A DNA stretch of 39,582 nucleotides, taken from the NCBI GenBank assembly GCA_964470195.1, contig CAYYBG010000019.1, positions 1-39,582 on the forward strand, given 5' to 3'. This document shows, piece after piece, positions 1 to 7,890 of the stretch; the first letter of the stretch is position 1, and each line of letters starts with the position of its first letter. A program made the translations under genes and the position numbers. The stretch is from RFPI01 sp964470195. GTDB taxonomy: Bacteria; Pseudomonadota; Gammaproteobacteria; Burkholderiales; Methylophilaceae. The notes under the pieces were generated by a model. The model worked only from the letters and a program-made list of their open reading frames with translations, was not told where the DNA came from and did no database searches.

Positions 1-233
1 GTTGGCATAATACTAATGGTTCGGAACTAGGTAGCTTGGTGGCAAAACATCAATTAGCGATTACCGGGACCTCTAACGATAAGGTAAATATTGAATTAAC
101 CGATTGGACGAAAGCGACGATTAGCGGGAGCGATGCAGCAACAGTCACAAACGGGACAATCACCTATGAAATCTGGAATCACAATAGCGCTGCGGCACAA
201 CTGCTGATTCAGCAAAATGTGTCAGTCATCTAG
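1..233 (+). CDS. C-terminal end of a large repetitive secreted or surface protein (partial)
   Basis: The reading frame is open from the first base to a TAG at 231-233, so this is the 3' end of a gene that begins outside the window. About 77 residues are visible. They are rich in Thr, Asn, Gly and Ser, poor in charge, and read as short beta strands (ITGTSNDKVNIEL, TISGSDAATVTNGTITYEIW), ending in a hydrophobic LLIQQNVSVI. This resembles the last domain of very large beta-strand-repeat proteins of Gram-negative bacteria, such as RTX-like or VCBS/cadherin-type adhesins exported by type I secretion. The family assignment comes from composition and pattern only. An internal ATG or GTG could be mistaken for a start, but the upstream frame stays open and similar in character. 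A strong terminator follows 31 bases after the stop. Confidence 0.5.
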   Translation, partial: WHNTNGSELGSLVAKHQLAITGTSNDKVNIELTDWTKATISGSDAATVTNGTITYEIWNHNSAAAQLLIQQNVSVI

Positions 234-264
234 CCTGACGTTGATTGTCTAGCAGCGCTGATTT

Positions 265-294
265 AGCCAAGCTCAATATGAGCTTGGCTTTTTT
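265..294 (+). terminator. Rho-independent terminator after the left-edge gene
   Basis: A perfect 10-bp stem (AGCCAAGCTC at 265-274 with GAGCTTGGCT at 280-289) has a 5-base AT loop and runs straight into a tract of six T (289-294). It would end the transcript of the left-edge gene and insulate fur. Confidence 0.92.
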
Positions 295-433
295 GTACGC
301 TCACTATTCAATCCAACAAGTGCCAGAACCACGGTATTCAGACACTAGGCGCATATGACTTTGACAAGAATAGGGGATATTATTGTCTGACTCTGTTAAA
401 ATTAAGACATAAAAACTCGAGCAATAAACTGCC

Positions 434-445
434 TGAACATGTTCA
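434..445. promoter_or_regulatory. 12-bp palindrome upstream of fur, possible operator
   Basis: TGAACATGTTCA is a perfect palindrome 31 bases before the fur start codon, between the likely promoter area and the ribosome binding site. It does not match the Fur box consensus. A TTGACA at 361-366 could be a -35 element, but I see no well-spaced -10 after it. Regulatory role is inference only. Confidence 0.25.
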
Positions 446-476
446 TCATGCTTATTCTAAATAAGGCTCACAACAT

Positions 477-905
477 ATGATTGAAAGCGAAAACCTTAAA
501 AATTTAGGCCTCAAGGCGACCTTGCCTCGCCTAAAAATTCTTAGTTTGTTTGAGAATAGCAAGACTCGACATATGTCTGCTGAGGATGTGTACAAGATTT
601 TGTTGAATGCAGGTGATGATGTGGGTCTGGCGACGGTATATCGAGTGCTCACTCAATTTGAGCAAGCTGGTTTATTGATACGTCATCATTTTGAGAGTGG
701 CAAAGCGGTTTTTGAATTAAATCATGGCAATCATCATGATCACATCGTGTGTTTGCAATGTGGTGCGGTGGAGGAATTCTACGACGAGAACATCGAGCAA
801 TTGCAGAACCAAATTGCTCAAAATCGTGGCTTTAAAATCAAGGAGCACTCTTTGTATTTATATGCTGACTGTGCCAAAGCTAATTGTGCTAATAAAAAAT
901 CTTAA
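477..905 (+). CDS. fur: Ferric uptake regulator Fur
   Basis: Fur is the iron-responsive dimeric repressor that, with Fe2+ bound, shuts off iron uptake genes. The 142-residue length is normal. An N-terminal winged helix (about 1-82, with the recognition region GLATVYRVLTQFEQAGL) is followed by the dimerisation and metal-binding domain. The metal motif HHDH lies at 86-89, the structural zinc pair C92/C95 follows, and a second cysteine pair is C132/C137. The start is supported by AAGG at 463-466. The gene is convergent with recN, and their stop codons overlap by 4 bases. It is preceded by a terminator, so it has its own promoter. A related zinc regulator (Zur) is less likely given the overall sequence. 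Confidence 0.95.
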   Translation: MIESENLKNLGLKATLPRLKILSLFENSKTRHMSAEDVYKILLNAGDDVGLATVYRVLTQFEQAGLLIRHHFESGKAVFELNHGNHHDHIVCLQCGAVEEFYDENIEQLQNQIAQNRGFKIKEHSLYLYADCAKANCANKKS

Positions 906-2557
906 CGATCTTGTAACATCTCTTGTGCGTGACGACGGCTGGTATCGGTAATTTCAACGCCGCCCAACATTCGGGCCAACTCCTCTACCCTGTCTTGCTC
1001 TGATAGCAACTGAATTTGACTTAAGGTCGCATGCTCGCTAGTTTGCTTAGTGACTTTGAGATGTTGCTGACCCTGCGCTGCTACTTGAGGCAAATGGGTA
1101 ATCACTAGGGCTTGTCTGCTGGCACTGAGCTGGCGCAGTAACTTGCCAACAATTTCTGCCACTGCCCCACCGATACCGACATCTACCTCGTCGAATATCA
1201 TCGTTTGCACTTGGGTTTGTGCTGCCGTGGCCACCCGAATGGCAAGACTGATACGAGATAACTCGCCGCCTGAGGCAACTTTATTCAAGGCTCGTGGTTC
1301 AGCACCTGCATGCCCAGAGACTAAAAATTCCACCTGCTCTAATCCTGCGGCACTGGGTGCTTGTGGCGTCAATGCGACGACAAACTGCCCGCCTGCCAGT
1401 GCCATCGTTTGCATAAAAGCGCTGATCTGCTGGCTCAATTTGGGTGCACTTTGCGCACGTAACATAGAGAGTCGTTGCGCTGTCAGGCGATATTGTTGCT
1501 CTGCCTGTTGTTCCAGCCGTTGTAACTCACCATCATCGGCGTATGCCGCGAGTGCTTGCATGCGCTGCTCTGAGCTGGCGAGCAATTCTGGGATGGCTTC
1601 TGGTCTGACTCGATATTTTCGAGCACAACTGTGCACTGCCTGTAATCTTGCCTCTAATTGCGCCAGCTTTTCGGGATCTAAATCGGCCTGTTGCAGATAG
1701 CGTTTGACTAATCTTGCGCTCTCTTCAACCTGTATCAGGGCAGATTGGAAAGTCTCAAAACATTCATCAAAAGCTGGGTCGATTTCGCGCATTTTTTGTA
1801 GCTGCTGACGCACTGCATTGAGCTGCCGCACCGCGGCTAGGTCTGACTCAGTCAAGGCATCCAAGATAGATTCACAACCACTCATCAGCTCTGCCGCATT
1901 GGAAAGTCGATGATGCTCTTGTTGCAAGTTTTCCCACTCGCTTACGCTGAAATTCAGTTGTTTTAATTCACGACATTGGTCGCGCAACACGGCGAGCTCG
2001 AGCTGATGTTGTTCGTCTGATTGCTCTAATTTTTCACGCTGTTGGCGCAATTGTTGCCAGTGTTGAAAACATTGTGCGGTCAATTTTGCTTGTTCGCTCG
2101 CACCGGCATAATCATCCAATATATTTCTTTGGGTGACTATTTTGAGTAAGGAGTGATGGGCGTTTTGGCTGTAAATATCAACCAGTTCCTCACCGATTTC
2201 TTTGAGTTGTTGCAGAGTGACTGTTTGGCCATTTAGAAATGCGCGCGAGCGACCATCTTGATACAGCACGCGTCGGAAGATCAACTCACCTTGTTCACAA
2301 TCAATCGCCTGATGCTCTAACCAAGCTTGTGCGCTTGGGTGAGCTTGCAAGTCAAAGCTGACGCAAATTTCTGTTTTGTCACAGCCTTGTCTGATCATGC
2401 CACTTTCTGCTCTAGCACCCAAAGCCAAAGACAAAGCGTCAATCAAAATTGACTTGCCTGCCCCGGTTTCACCTGTCAGCACTGTCAAGCCACGCGCAAA
2501 ATCCAAGTCGAGCTTATCAACAATCACAAAGTCACGGATAGAGAGCGTTTGCAACAT
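902..2557 (-). CDS. recN: DNA repair protein RecN
   Basis: RecN is an SMC-like ATPase that holds broken DNA ends during recombinational repair. The 551-residue length fits the family. Walker A GETGAGKS is at residues 29-36, long glutamine- and glutamate-rich coiled-coil arms fill the middle, and the ABC signature SGGELSRISLA precedes Walker B (IFDEVDVG, D456-E457). The gene lies 9 bases downstream of nadK and is probably cotranscribed with it. The start codon has TGGAG upstream, overlapping the end of nadK. recN is SOS-induced in many bacteria, but I found no clear CTGT-N8-ACAG LexA box before nadK or recN. The C-terminus overlaps the convergent fur stop. Confidence 0.96.
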   Translation of the reverse strand: MLQTLSIRDFVIVDKLDLDFARGLTVLTGETGAGKSILIDALSLALGARAESGMIRQGCDKTEICVSFDLQAHPSAQAWLEHQAIDCEQGELIFRRVLYQDGRSRAFLNGQTVTLQQLKEIGEELVDIYSQNAHHSLLKIVTQRNILDDYAGASEQAKLTAQCFQHWQQLRQQREKLEQSDEQHQLELAVLRDQCRELKQLNFSVSEWENLQQEHHRLSNAAELMSGCESILDALTESDLAAVRQLNAVRQQLQKMREIDPAFDECFETFQSALIQVEESARLVKRYLQQADLDPEKLAQLEARLQAVHSCARKYRVRPEAIPELLASSEQRMQALAAYADDGELQRLEQQAEQQYRLTAQRLSMLRAQSAPKLSQQISAFMQTMALAGGQFVVALTPQAPSAAGLEQVEFLVSGHAGAEPRALNKVASGGELSRISLAIRVATAAQTQVQTMIFDEVDVGIGGAVAEIVGKLLRQLSASRQALVITHLPQVAAQGQQHLKVTKQTSEHATLSQIQLLSEQDRVEELARMLGGVEITDTSRRHAQEMLQDR

Positions 2558-2566
2558 AAGATGAGA

Positions 2567-3436
2567 TTAACTCCAGTGAAGCTTGTTGCGTAAACGTTCG
2601 AAATAGGAGTAATCCTTGGGGTGTAAAAGCGTCACACTATGCTGAGAACGGGCAACCCGCAGTAAATCTCCTGCCTGCAATTCCATTTTTGCTTGACCAT
2701 CTATGCTTAACTGGGCTTGCTGACTGTGTAATAGCTTGACCGAGATTTGGCTATCGCTACTCACGGCAATCGGACGATTACTCAGTGTATGTGGGCAAAT
2801 AGGGACGAGTGCAATAGCTTGCAAATTAGCATGTAGGATGGGACCTCCGGCTGAGAGCGAATAGGCGGTTGTGCCAGTTGGTGTGCTAATAATCAGTCCA
2901 TCGCTGCGTTGGCGAGAAACAAATTGATGATCAATCGATACATCCAACTCGATCAGCCGTACATGACTTTTGATTACCACGTCATTGAATGCTTGGCCCA
3001 TAACAAAGTGTTCATCGCCACGGTGAATTTCAGCGCTTAATAACATGCGCGACTCAGATTGATAATGTCCTTGCAGAATGGCATCGATTTCGCTCAGCAT
3101 ATCCTCTGCGCGTAAATCTGTCAGAAAGCCAAAACGTCCACGATTGATACCAATCAGCGGGATCTGATTACCCTCCAAGCTACGTGCTACACTCAGCATC
3201 GTCCCATCTCCCCCCATCACGATGATGATATCTACTTGCGCTATCAGTGTAGCGATTGCTTGTACAGGAAAGGCTTGAATATCCGCATATTCAGCGGTCA
3301 AACTCTCCACAGTCAGCTGGTAGCCTTGCTGGGTAAGATGTTGCGCGAGTTGAATCAAGTCGCCTCGCATGGTGTGCAGGGCATCTTGATTGAGATATTT
3401 GCCGATGAGGCCGATTTTTTTGAAAGTTGTTTTCAC
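2567..3436 (-). CDS. nadK: NAD kinase
   Basis: NAD kinase phosphorylates NAD+ to NADP+ using ATP or polyphosphate. The frame is open back to an ATG at 3544. The residues before VKTTFKKIGLIGKY do not look like NadK, whereas a GTG at 3436 starts exactly where family members begin and gives 289 residues, the usual length. No strong Shine-Dalgarno sequence precedes this GTG, so the start is a homology call. With that numbering the diagnostic GGDGT is at 75-79, the FND segment (normally NE/ND) at about 150-152, and the TPTGTTAYSLSAGGP substrate loop at 185-199. It is the first gene of the nadK-recN pair and divergent from the membrane sulfatase gene. Confidence 0.93.
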   Translation of the reverse strand: MKTTFKKIGLIGKYLNQDALHTMRGDLIQLAQHLTQQGYQLTVESLTAEYADIQAFPVQAIATLIAQVDIIIVMGGDGTMLSVARSLEGNQIPLIGINRGRFGFLTDLRAEDMLSEIDAILQGHYQSESRMLLSAEIHRGDEHFVMGQAFNDVVIKSHVRLIELDVSIDHQFVSRQRSDGLIISTPTGTTAYSLSAGGPILHANLQAIALVPICPHTLSNRPIAVSSDSQISVKLLHSQQAQLSIDGQAKMELQAGDLLRVARSQHSVTLLHPKDYSYFERLRNKLHWS

Positions 3437-3637
3437 GCTCGAATTAAAGCACACACGGGCTTGCTTGGCAAAAACAAGTGCGTAAAATTGGGTATTTTTT
3501 GTACCTGCTGCTGGGCGCCCTATCAATCGCCTAAAGACTTGCATTCAGCAATGAATTGCTAGGCACTGATACAAACAATTCGACTAGAATATTAGTTTAG
3601 CTTTATCGCCTACTGGATGTAATGTATTAAGGAACTT

Positions 3638-5512
3638 ATGCAAGCGAGCACAATCCGCCTCAAACCTTTTTTTTGGATTCATTATTGCGTGATTTTGGCC
3701 TTGGTTTCCGATTCAGTGCCATTCAGCGAATTTATCTCACAAAATGTTTGGCTATTCAGCTTTGCTTTGCTGAGTTGGTTGTTGTATAGCTGGTTTTATA
3801 TGTTGCCCGCCCAAGCCATCACTTGGCTGGTTCAAAAATACAACGCTGATCGTCCCAAACTTATTGCCTTGACAGGCATCATCAGCTTTGCCATCACCGA
3901 TTTATTGATCTATGCCAATGCCAAGATTTTTTCTTTGTACGGCATGTTTTTTAATGGCTTTATACTCAACCTTCTACTCACCCCAGGTGGTATAGAATCA
4001 TTGGGCGGAAGTGACGCTAGCTTTATTGGCTTTGGCCTCATCGTGCTCGGTTTTTTTATCGTCAGTGCAGTGCTTTGGGTGGTATCACAAAGGCTTAGGC
4101 TAGCTAGTTGGCTATACCAATTTCCCGGCAAACTTGGCTGGCTGATGATAGCCTTGCTCACTATCTTGATGCATTTAGGCTATGCTTTGGATAATTTTAA
4201 GTACAATCAATTACATCCTGCTGCAGAAGCCATCCCCTTTTTCCAAAATCTTTCCGCGCGCAATTTTTTTAAAGCATTGGGTTTAAAACCACAGCGCAAT
4301 ATCAATGTCAGTGTCAAAGGTAAACTGAATTACCCATTGACAGCCCTCAATATCGAAGCCCCTGCCAAGCCATACAATATTGTATGGCTTACCTCAGAAT
4401 CGCTACGCTGGGACATGTTGAATAGCGCGGTGATGCCGAATAGCTGGCAGTTCTCAAAGCAGGCTGGTCGCTTTACTCACAACTATAGCGGAGGAAATGG
4501 TACGCGCATGGGGGTGTTTTCGATGTTCATGGGGATTCCAGGTAATTATTGGTTTACCTTTTTAGATGCCAATCGTGGCGCTGCGATTATCGATGTATTA
4601 CAACAACAACAATATCAAATGCGCTTATTCACTAGTGCCAAATTTAGTTATCCAGAATTCAATAAGACCATCTTTGCCCGCGTTCCTAGCGAGCAATTAC
4701 GTGATCAAAATCGATACTCGTCAGGCTGGGAAAATGATAGAGAAAATGTCACACAACTACTGCAATTTATTGATCAGCGTGATACCAGCAAGCCATTCTT
4801 TACTTTTATGTTTTTTGAGTCTCCGCATGCGCGCTATTATTTTCCGCCTGAAAGCGTGATTGCACGTCCCTATCGTGATGATATTAATTACGCCACCATC
4901 GACAAAAAACAATTTCAACAAGACATAGCTCCCATCAAGAATCGCTATATCAATGCGGTCCACCACTTAGATCAACAATTTGGTCGTATCTTTGATTACC
5001 TCAAACAACATCAACTTCTCGACAACACCATCGTGGTGATCAACGGTGATCATGGTGAGGAGTTTATGGAGCATGGATTTTGGGGTCATAACTCCACCTT
5101 TGTAGACCCGCAAATCCGCACACCTTTACTGATTTACGTGCCGGGAATGAAAGCGCAAGTGAGTGATGCCATGACCAGCCATATGGATATTGTCCCGACT
5201 TTAATGCCACTGCTGGGTGTGCGCAACCCCAGCAGCGATTATGCTACTGGTTTTAATTTACTCGCTGGTGAAACACGCCAACATACCTATGTTGCGGATT
5301 GGGACCGAATTTGCTACATCGATCATGAAGTTAAAATTACTTTCCCAGTCAATCAACGTGGCATTGCTGGGGTAAAGATATCTGGGGCCAAGGATGAAAA
5401 ACTGACTCCACAACAGCTGACAGAAATACAACAGGGCAAACAGCAAGCAATTATCAATATGATGAGTGATTTGAGCAAATTCTTCCATCGAAAAAGTAAC
5501 AATGCTCATTAA
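3638..5512 (+). CDS. YejM/PbgA-like inner-membrane protein with sulfatase-fold periplasmic domain
   Basis: This 624-residue protein has about five hydrophobic segments in its first 190 residues, then a periplasmic alkaline-phosphatase/sulfatase-fold domain. Architecture and local sequence resemble YejM (PbgA, DUF3413 plus sulfatase), the inner-membrane sensor of LPS that controls LpxC turnover in enterobacteria. Unlike E. coli YejM, which has lost the metal site, this protein keeps candidate active-site residues: E254 in TSES, T289 in GNGTRMG as possible nucleophile, and D471-H472 in INGDHGEEF. It might therefore be a working phosphoethanolamine- or glycerol-phosphate-type transferase or hydrolase. 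AAGGA at 3629-3633 supports the start. It stands alone between nadK and hrcA; its neighbourhood to an LPS island fits an envelope role. Confidence 0.8.
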   Translation: MQASTIRLKPFFWIHYCVILALVSDSVPFSEFISQNVWLFSFALLSWLLYSWFYMLPAQAITWLVQKYNADRPKLIALTGIISFAITDLLIYANAKIFSLYGMFFNGFILNLLLTPGGIESLGGSDASFIGFGLIVLGFFIVSAVLWVVSQRLRLASWLYQFPGKLGWLMIALLTILMHLGYALDNFKYNQLHPAAEAIPFFQNLSARNFFKALGLKPQRNINVSVKGKLNYPLTALNIEAPAKPYNIVWLTSESLRWDMLNSAVMPNSWQFSKQAGRFTHNYSGGNGTRMGVFSMFMGIPGNYWFTFLDANRGAAIIDVLQQQQYQMRLFTSAKFSYPEFNKTIFARVPSEQLRDQNRYSSGWENDRENVTQLLQFIDQRDTSKPFFTFMFFESPHARYYFPPESVIARPYRDDINYATIDKKQFQQDIAPIKNRYINAVHHLDQQFGRIFDYLKQHQLLDNTIVVINGDHGEEFMEHGFWGHNSTFVDPQIRTPLLIYVPGMKAQVSDAMTSHMDIVPTLMPLLGVRNPSSDYATGFNLLAGETRQHTYVADWDRICYIDHEVKITFPVNQRGIAGVKISGAKDEKLTPQQLTEIQQGKQQAIINMMSDLSKFFHRKSNNAH

Positions 5513-5529
5513 AATGATCATTTCAAAGC

Positions 5530-5535
5530 TATAAT
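5530..5535 (+). promoter_or_regulatory. Possible -10 element for hrcA-hemH
   Basis: TATAAT lies 109 bases before hrcA, just after the upstream stop codon. The -35 position is poor (CATTAA at 5507-5512). No CIRCE element (TTAGCACTC-N9-GAGTGCTAA) was seen in the leader, so autoregulation by HrcA is not supported here. Confidence 0.3.
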
Positions 5536-5562
5536 TTTATTTTGAGATTACAACGACTCAGA

Positions 5563-5632
5563 GCATTTGCTAAGCGAGCACAGGCGAGCCAATTGTTAAT
5601 GCGCCACTCACATCGGCAACCGAGAGAAACTC
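5563..5632. repeat. Decayed relative of the 26.2-26.5 kb palindromic repeat
   Basis: GCATTTGCTAAGCGAG at 5563-5578 is identical over 16 bases to 26216-26231, the left arm of repeat copy 1. Similarity continues loosely (ACAGGCGAG against ACAAGGCGCG). A right-arm-like stretch (TAATGCG ... GGCAACC) lies at about 5598-5622. It sits in the hrcA leader and may be an internally deleted copy. Confidence 0.4.
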
Positions 5633-5644
5633 AACAAGCACTTT

Positions 5645-6664
5645 ATGGATAAACGCGCACAAATTTTACTCAAGACATTAGTTGAACATTACATTAGTGA
5701 TGGTCAGCCTGTTGGCTCGCGCACATTATCCAAATCATCAGGTTTAGAGCTTAGTCCTGCTAGCATCAGAAACATTATGTCCGACCTTGAGGAAATGGGC
5801 TTTATTACCAGCCCTCATACCTCGGCAGGACGAATTCCCACCCAACGTGGCTATCGATTCTTTGTCGACTCTTTGCTCACCGTAAGCTCAATGCATGACG
5901 ATGACATCATGCGTATGCGGCGAGAATTAAACACCCCTGATCCACAAGAACTGATTAGCAATGCCGCAGATTTATTATCCGAGTTGACACAATTCGCTGG
6001 ATTAGTGATCGCGCCTAATCGCAAATCGCTGATTTTTAAGCATCTAGAATTCTTACCTTTGTCGGAAAAACGTATTCTGGTGATTGTAGTGACCGAAGAT
6101 GGCAACGTGCAAAACCGTATTATCCTGACTGAAAAACCCTATTCTGCCAATGAGTTAGTGCAGGCTGGTAACTTTTTTAATCAGCATTATGCCGGTCAAT
6201 CGATTGAACAAGTGCGCTTACAACTTCGTACAGAGCTGAAGCAAATGCAAAGTGATTTAAATCGGCTGATGTCGGCCGCCCTAGAGGCCAGTGATAAAGC
6301 GGTGCTGAATGAGCGAGAACAAGTCGTTATTTCTGGGGAACATCATCTGTTACAAGTCAATGATTTTTCAAGCAATGTTGCTTCTCTACGCAAACTATTT
6401 GAAATTTTTGAGCGCCGTACGAGTCTGATGCAATTGCTGGATAACAGCCAACATGCACAGGGCGTGCAAATTTTTATTGGTGGGGAAAGCGGTTATCTGC
6501 CGCTGGACGAATGCAGCATGGTCACGGCCCCCTACCAAGCCAATGGTCAAGTAGTGGGCACCCTAGGCGTGATTGGGCCAACCCGTATGGCATATGAACG
6601 CATTATTCCTATCGTTGATATTACTGCACGACTTCTCTCTAATGCACTTTCTAGTAAAGATTAA
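5645..6664 (+). CDS. hrcA: Heat-inducible transcription repressor HrcA
   Basis: HrcA represses chaperone operons by binding the CIRCE element and is kept folded by GroEL. The 339-residue length is typical. The N-terminal winged helix contains LSPASIRNIMSDLEEMGF, followed by the family hallmark SPHTSAGRIPTQRGYRFFVD. The remaining two thirds is the inserted dimerisation/GAF-like domain, ending in a segment VVGTLGVIGPTRMAYERIIP that is strongly conserved in the family. No clear Shine-Dalgarno precedes the ATG. hemH follows after 3 bases, so the two are cotranscribed. In this genome the grpE-dnaK-dnaJ genes use a sigma-32-type promoter and show no CIRCE, so the HrcA target is probably groESL outside the window. 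Confidence 0.96.
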   Translation: MDKRAQILLKTLVEHYISDGQPVGSRTLSKSSGLELSPASIRNIMSDLEEMGFITSPHTSAGRIPTQRGYRFFVDSLLTVSSMHDDDIMRMRRELNTPDPQELISNAADLLSELTQFAGLVIAPNRKSLIFKHLEFLPLSEKRILVIVVTEDGNVQNRIILTEKPYSANELVQAGNFFNQHYAGQSIEQVRLQLRTELKQMQSDLNRLMSAALEASDKAVLNEREQVVISGEHHLLQVNDFSSNVASLRKLFEIFERRTSLMQLLDNSQHAQGVQIFIGGESGYLPLDECSMVTAPYQANGQVVGTLGVIGPTRMAYERIIPIVDITARLLSNALSSKD

Positions 6665-6667
6665 TTT

Positions 6668-7777
6668 ATGAGCTACTATCAGGACGAACCTCCTTTCCAA
6701 CATGGCGACCAACTGAAGGTCGGTATCTTATTGGCTAATTTAGGCACCCCAGACGCGCCAACTGCAACTGCACTGAAGCGCTATCTAGGGCAATTTTTAA
6801 TGGACCGACGCATTGTAGAAATTCCTCGGGCTATATGGTGTTGGATTTTGCATTTGATTATTTTGAATATTCGTCCGAAAAAATCAGCTGAAAAATATGC
6901 CAGCGTTTGGATGGCTGAGGGCTCGCCTTTGATGGTGCATGCACAAGCGCAAAAAAATCTGTTAGAGGCCTCCTTGCGCAAACAAATTGCCTCGCCTTTT
7001 GCAGTCGAATTGGGCATGAGCTATGGCAACCCCAGCATAGCCTCGGCGCTGGCCAAATTAAAAGCACAACATTGTGATCGTATTTTGCTTTTTCCACTCT
7101 ATCCTCAATATGCTGCAAGCAGTACAGCAGCTAGTTTGGATGCTCTGTGGCGGGCATTGTTAAGAACTCGAAATGTGCCAGCCATTCGCACCATTCGTCA
7201 TTATCACGATCACCCTGCCTATATTCGCGCACTCGCTGAAAGTGTTCGTGCACATTGGGCAGAGCATGGAAAGCCCAGCAAATTAATCATGAGTTTTCAT
7301 GGTGTGCCTAAATTTCATCTGATGAAAGGCGATCCTTATCATTGCCAGTGTATGAAAACTGGACGCCTGCTGGCGCAGGCATTGGGCTTGGATAACAGTG
7401 AATATTTAGTGGCGTTCCAATCGCGCTTTGGCAAACAAGAATGGCTCAAGCCCTATCTTGCTGAGACACTAGAAAATTTAGCAAAACAAAACACTGCGCG
7501 TGTCGATGTGATTTGTCCTGGTTTTAGTAGCGACTGTCTAGAAACCCTAGAAGAAATCGCGATGGAAGGCAAACAGATATTTCTCTCTAATGGGGGGGGC
7601 GAATACCACTATATTCCAGCGCTCAATGCGCAGTCATTATGGATACAGGCCATGACCGAAATTGCCATCGAAAACTTACATGGATGGGCTTCTGCGGAAT
7701 GGGATGCTGAGGCGGCTATTCAAGAAAATGCACTACGCGATCAGCGTGCCAAAGCCCTGTCTGCCCAGCAACAATAA
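6668..7777 (+). CDS. hemH: Ferrochelatase
   Basis: Ferrochelatase inserts Fe2+ into protoporphyrin IX, the last step of protoheme synthesis, at the inner face of the cytoplasmic membrane. The protein has 369 residues, normal for proteobacteria. Visible signatures are LLANLGTPDAP near the N-terminus, the catalytic histidine H211 in SFHGVP, and the acidic CLETLEEI segment at about 290-297. The ATG follows the hrcA stop by three bases, and AAAGA within the end of hrcA may act as ribosome binding site. It is the last gene of the hrcA-hemH pair. No terminator is evident before the LPS genes that start 114 bases further on. Confidence 0.97.
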   Translation: MSYYQDEPPFQHGDQLKVGILLANLGTPDAPTATALKRYLGQFLMDRRIVEIPRAIWCWILHLIILNIRPKKSAEKYASVWMAEGSPLMVHAQAQKNLLEASLRKQIASPFAVELGMSYGNPSIASALAKLKAQHCDRILLFPLYPQYAASSTAASLDALWRALLRTRNVPAIRTIRHYHDHPAYIRALAESVRAHWAEHGKPSKLIMSFHGVPKFHLMKGDPYHCQCMKTGRLLAQALGLDNSEYLVAFQSRFGKQEWLKPYLAETLENLAKQNTARVDVICPGFSSDCLETLEEIAMEGKQIFLSNGGGEYHYIPALNAQSLWIQAMTEIAIENLHGWASAEWDAEAAIQENALRDQRAKALSAQQQ

Positions 7778-7784
7778 AAAGCAG

Positions 7785-7813
7785 TTCAGCGAACTTGCCT
7801 GAGGCATTATAAT
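7785..7813 (+). promoter_or_regulatory. Candidate sigma-70 promoter for hldD operon
   Basis: A perfect TATAAT (7808-7813) is spaced 17 bases from a weak -35 (TTCAGC, 7785-7790). The predicted start would give a leader of about 70 bases before hldD. Confidence 0.45.
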
Positions 7814-7890
7814 GTGGCTTGTGCATAGTGCTCTCGGGCCATGCAGTAGGCTAATGTTTTAGCCGTATTCAGCGTATAGGGTGACGATTT

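Noticed and set aside
361..366. TTGACA as a fur promoter -35
   Set aside because: No -10 at 16-18 bases; the nearest TATTGT is at 14 bases, so I did not call a promoter.
1143..1700. 185-residue plus-strand frame opposite recN
   Set aside because: Antisense shadow of a conserved gene, Cys/Ser-rich and without family resemblance or ribosome binding site.
3437..3544. N-terminal 36-residue extension of NadK from the ATG at 3544
   Set aside because: The extension has no resemblance to NadK; the family start lies at the GTG at 3436.
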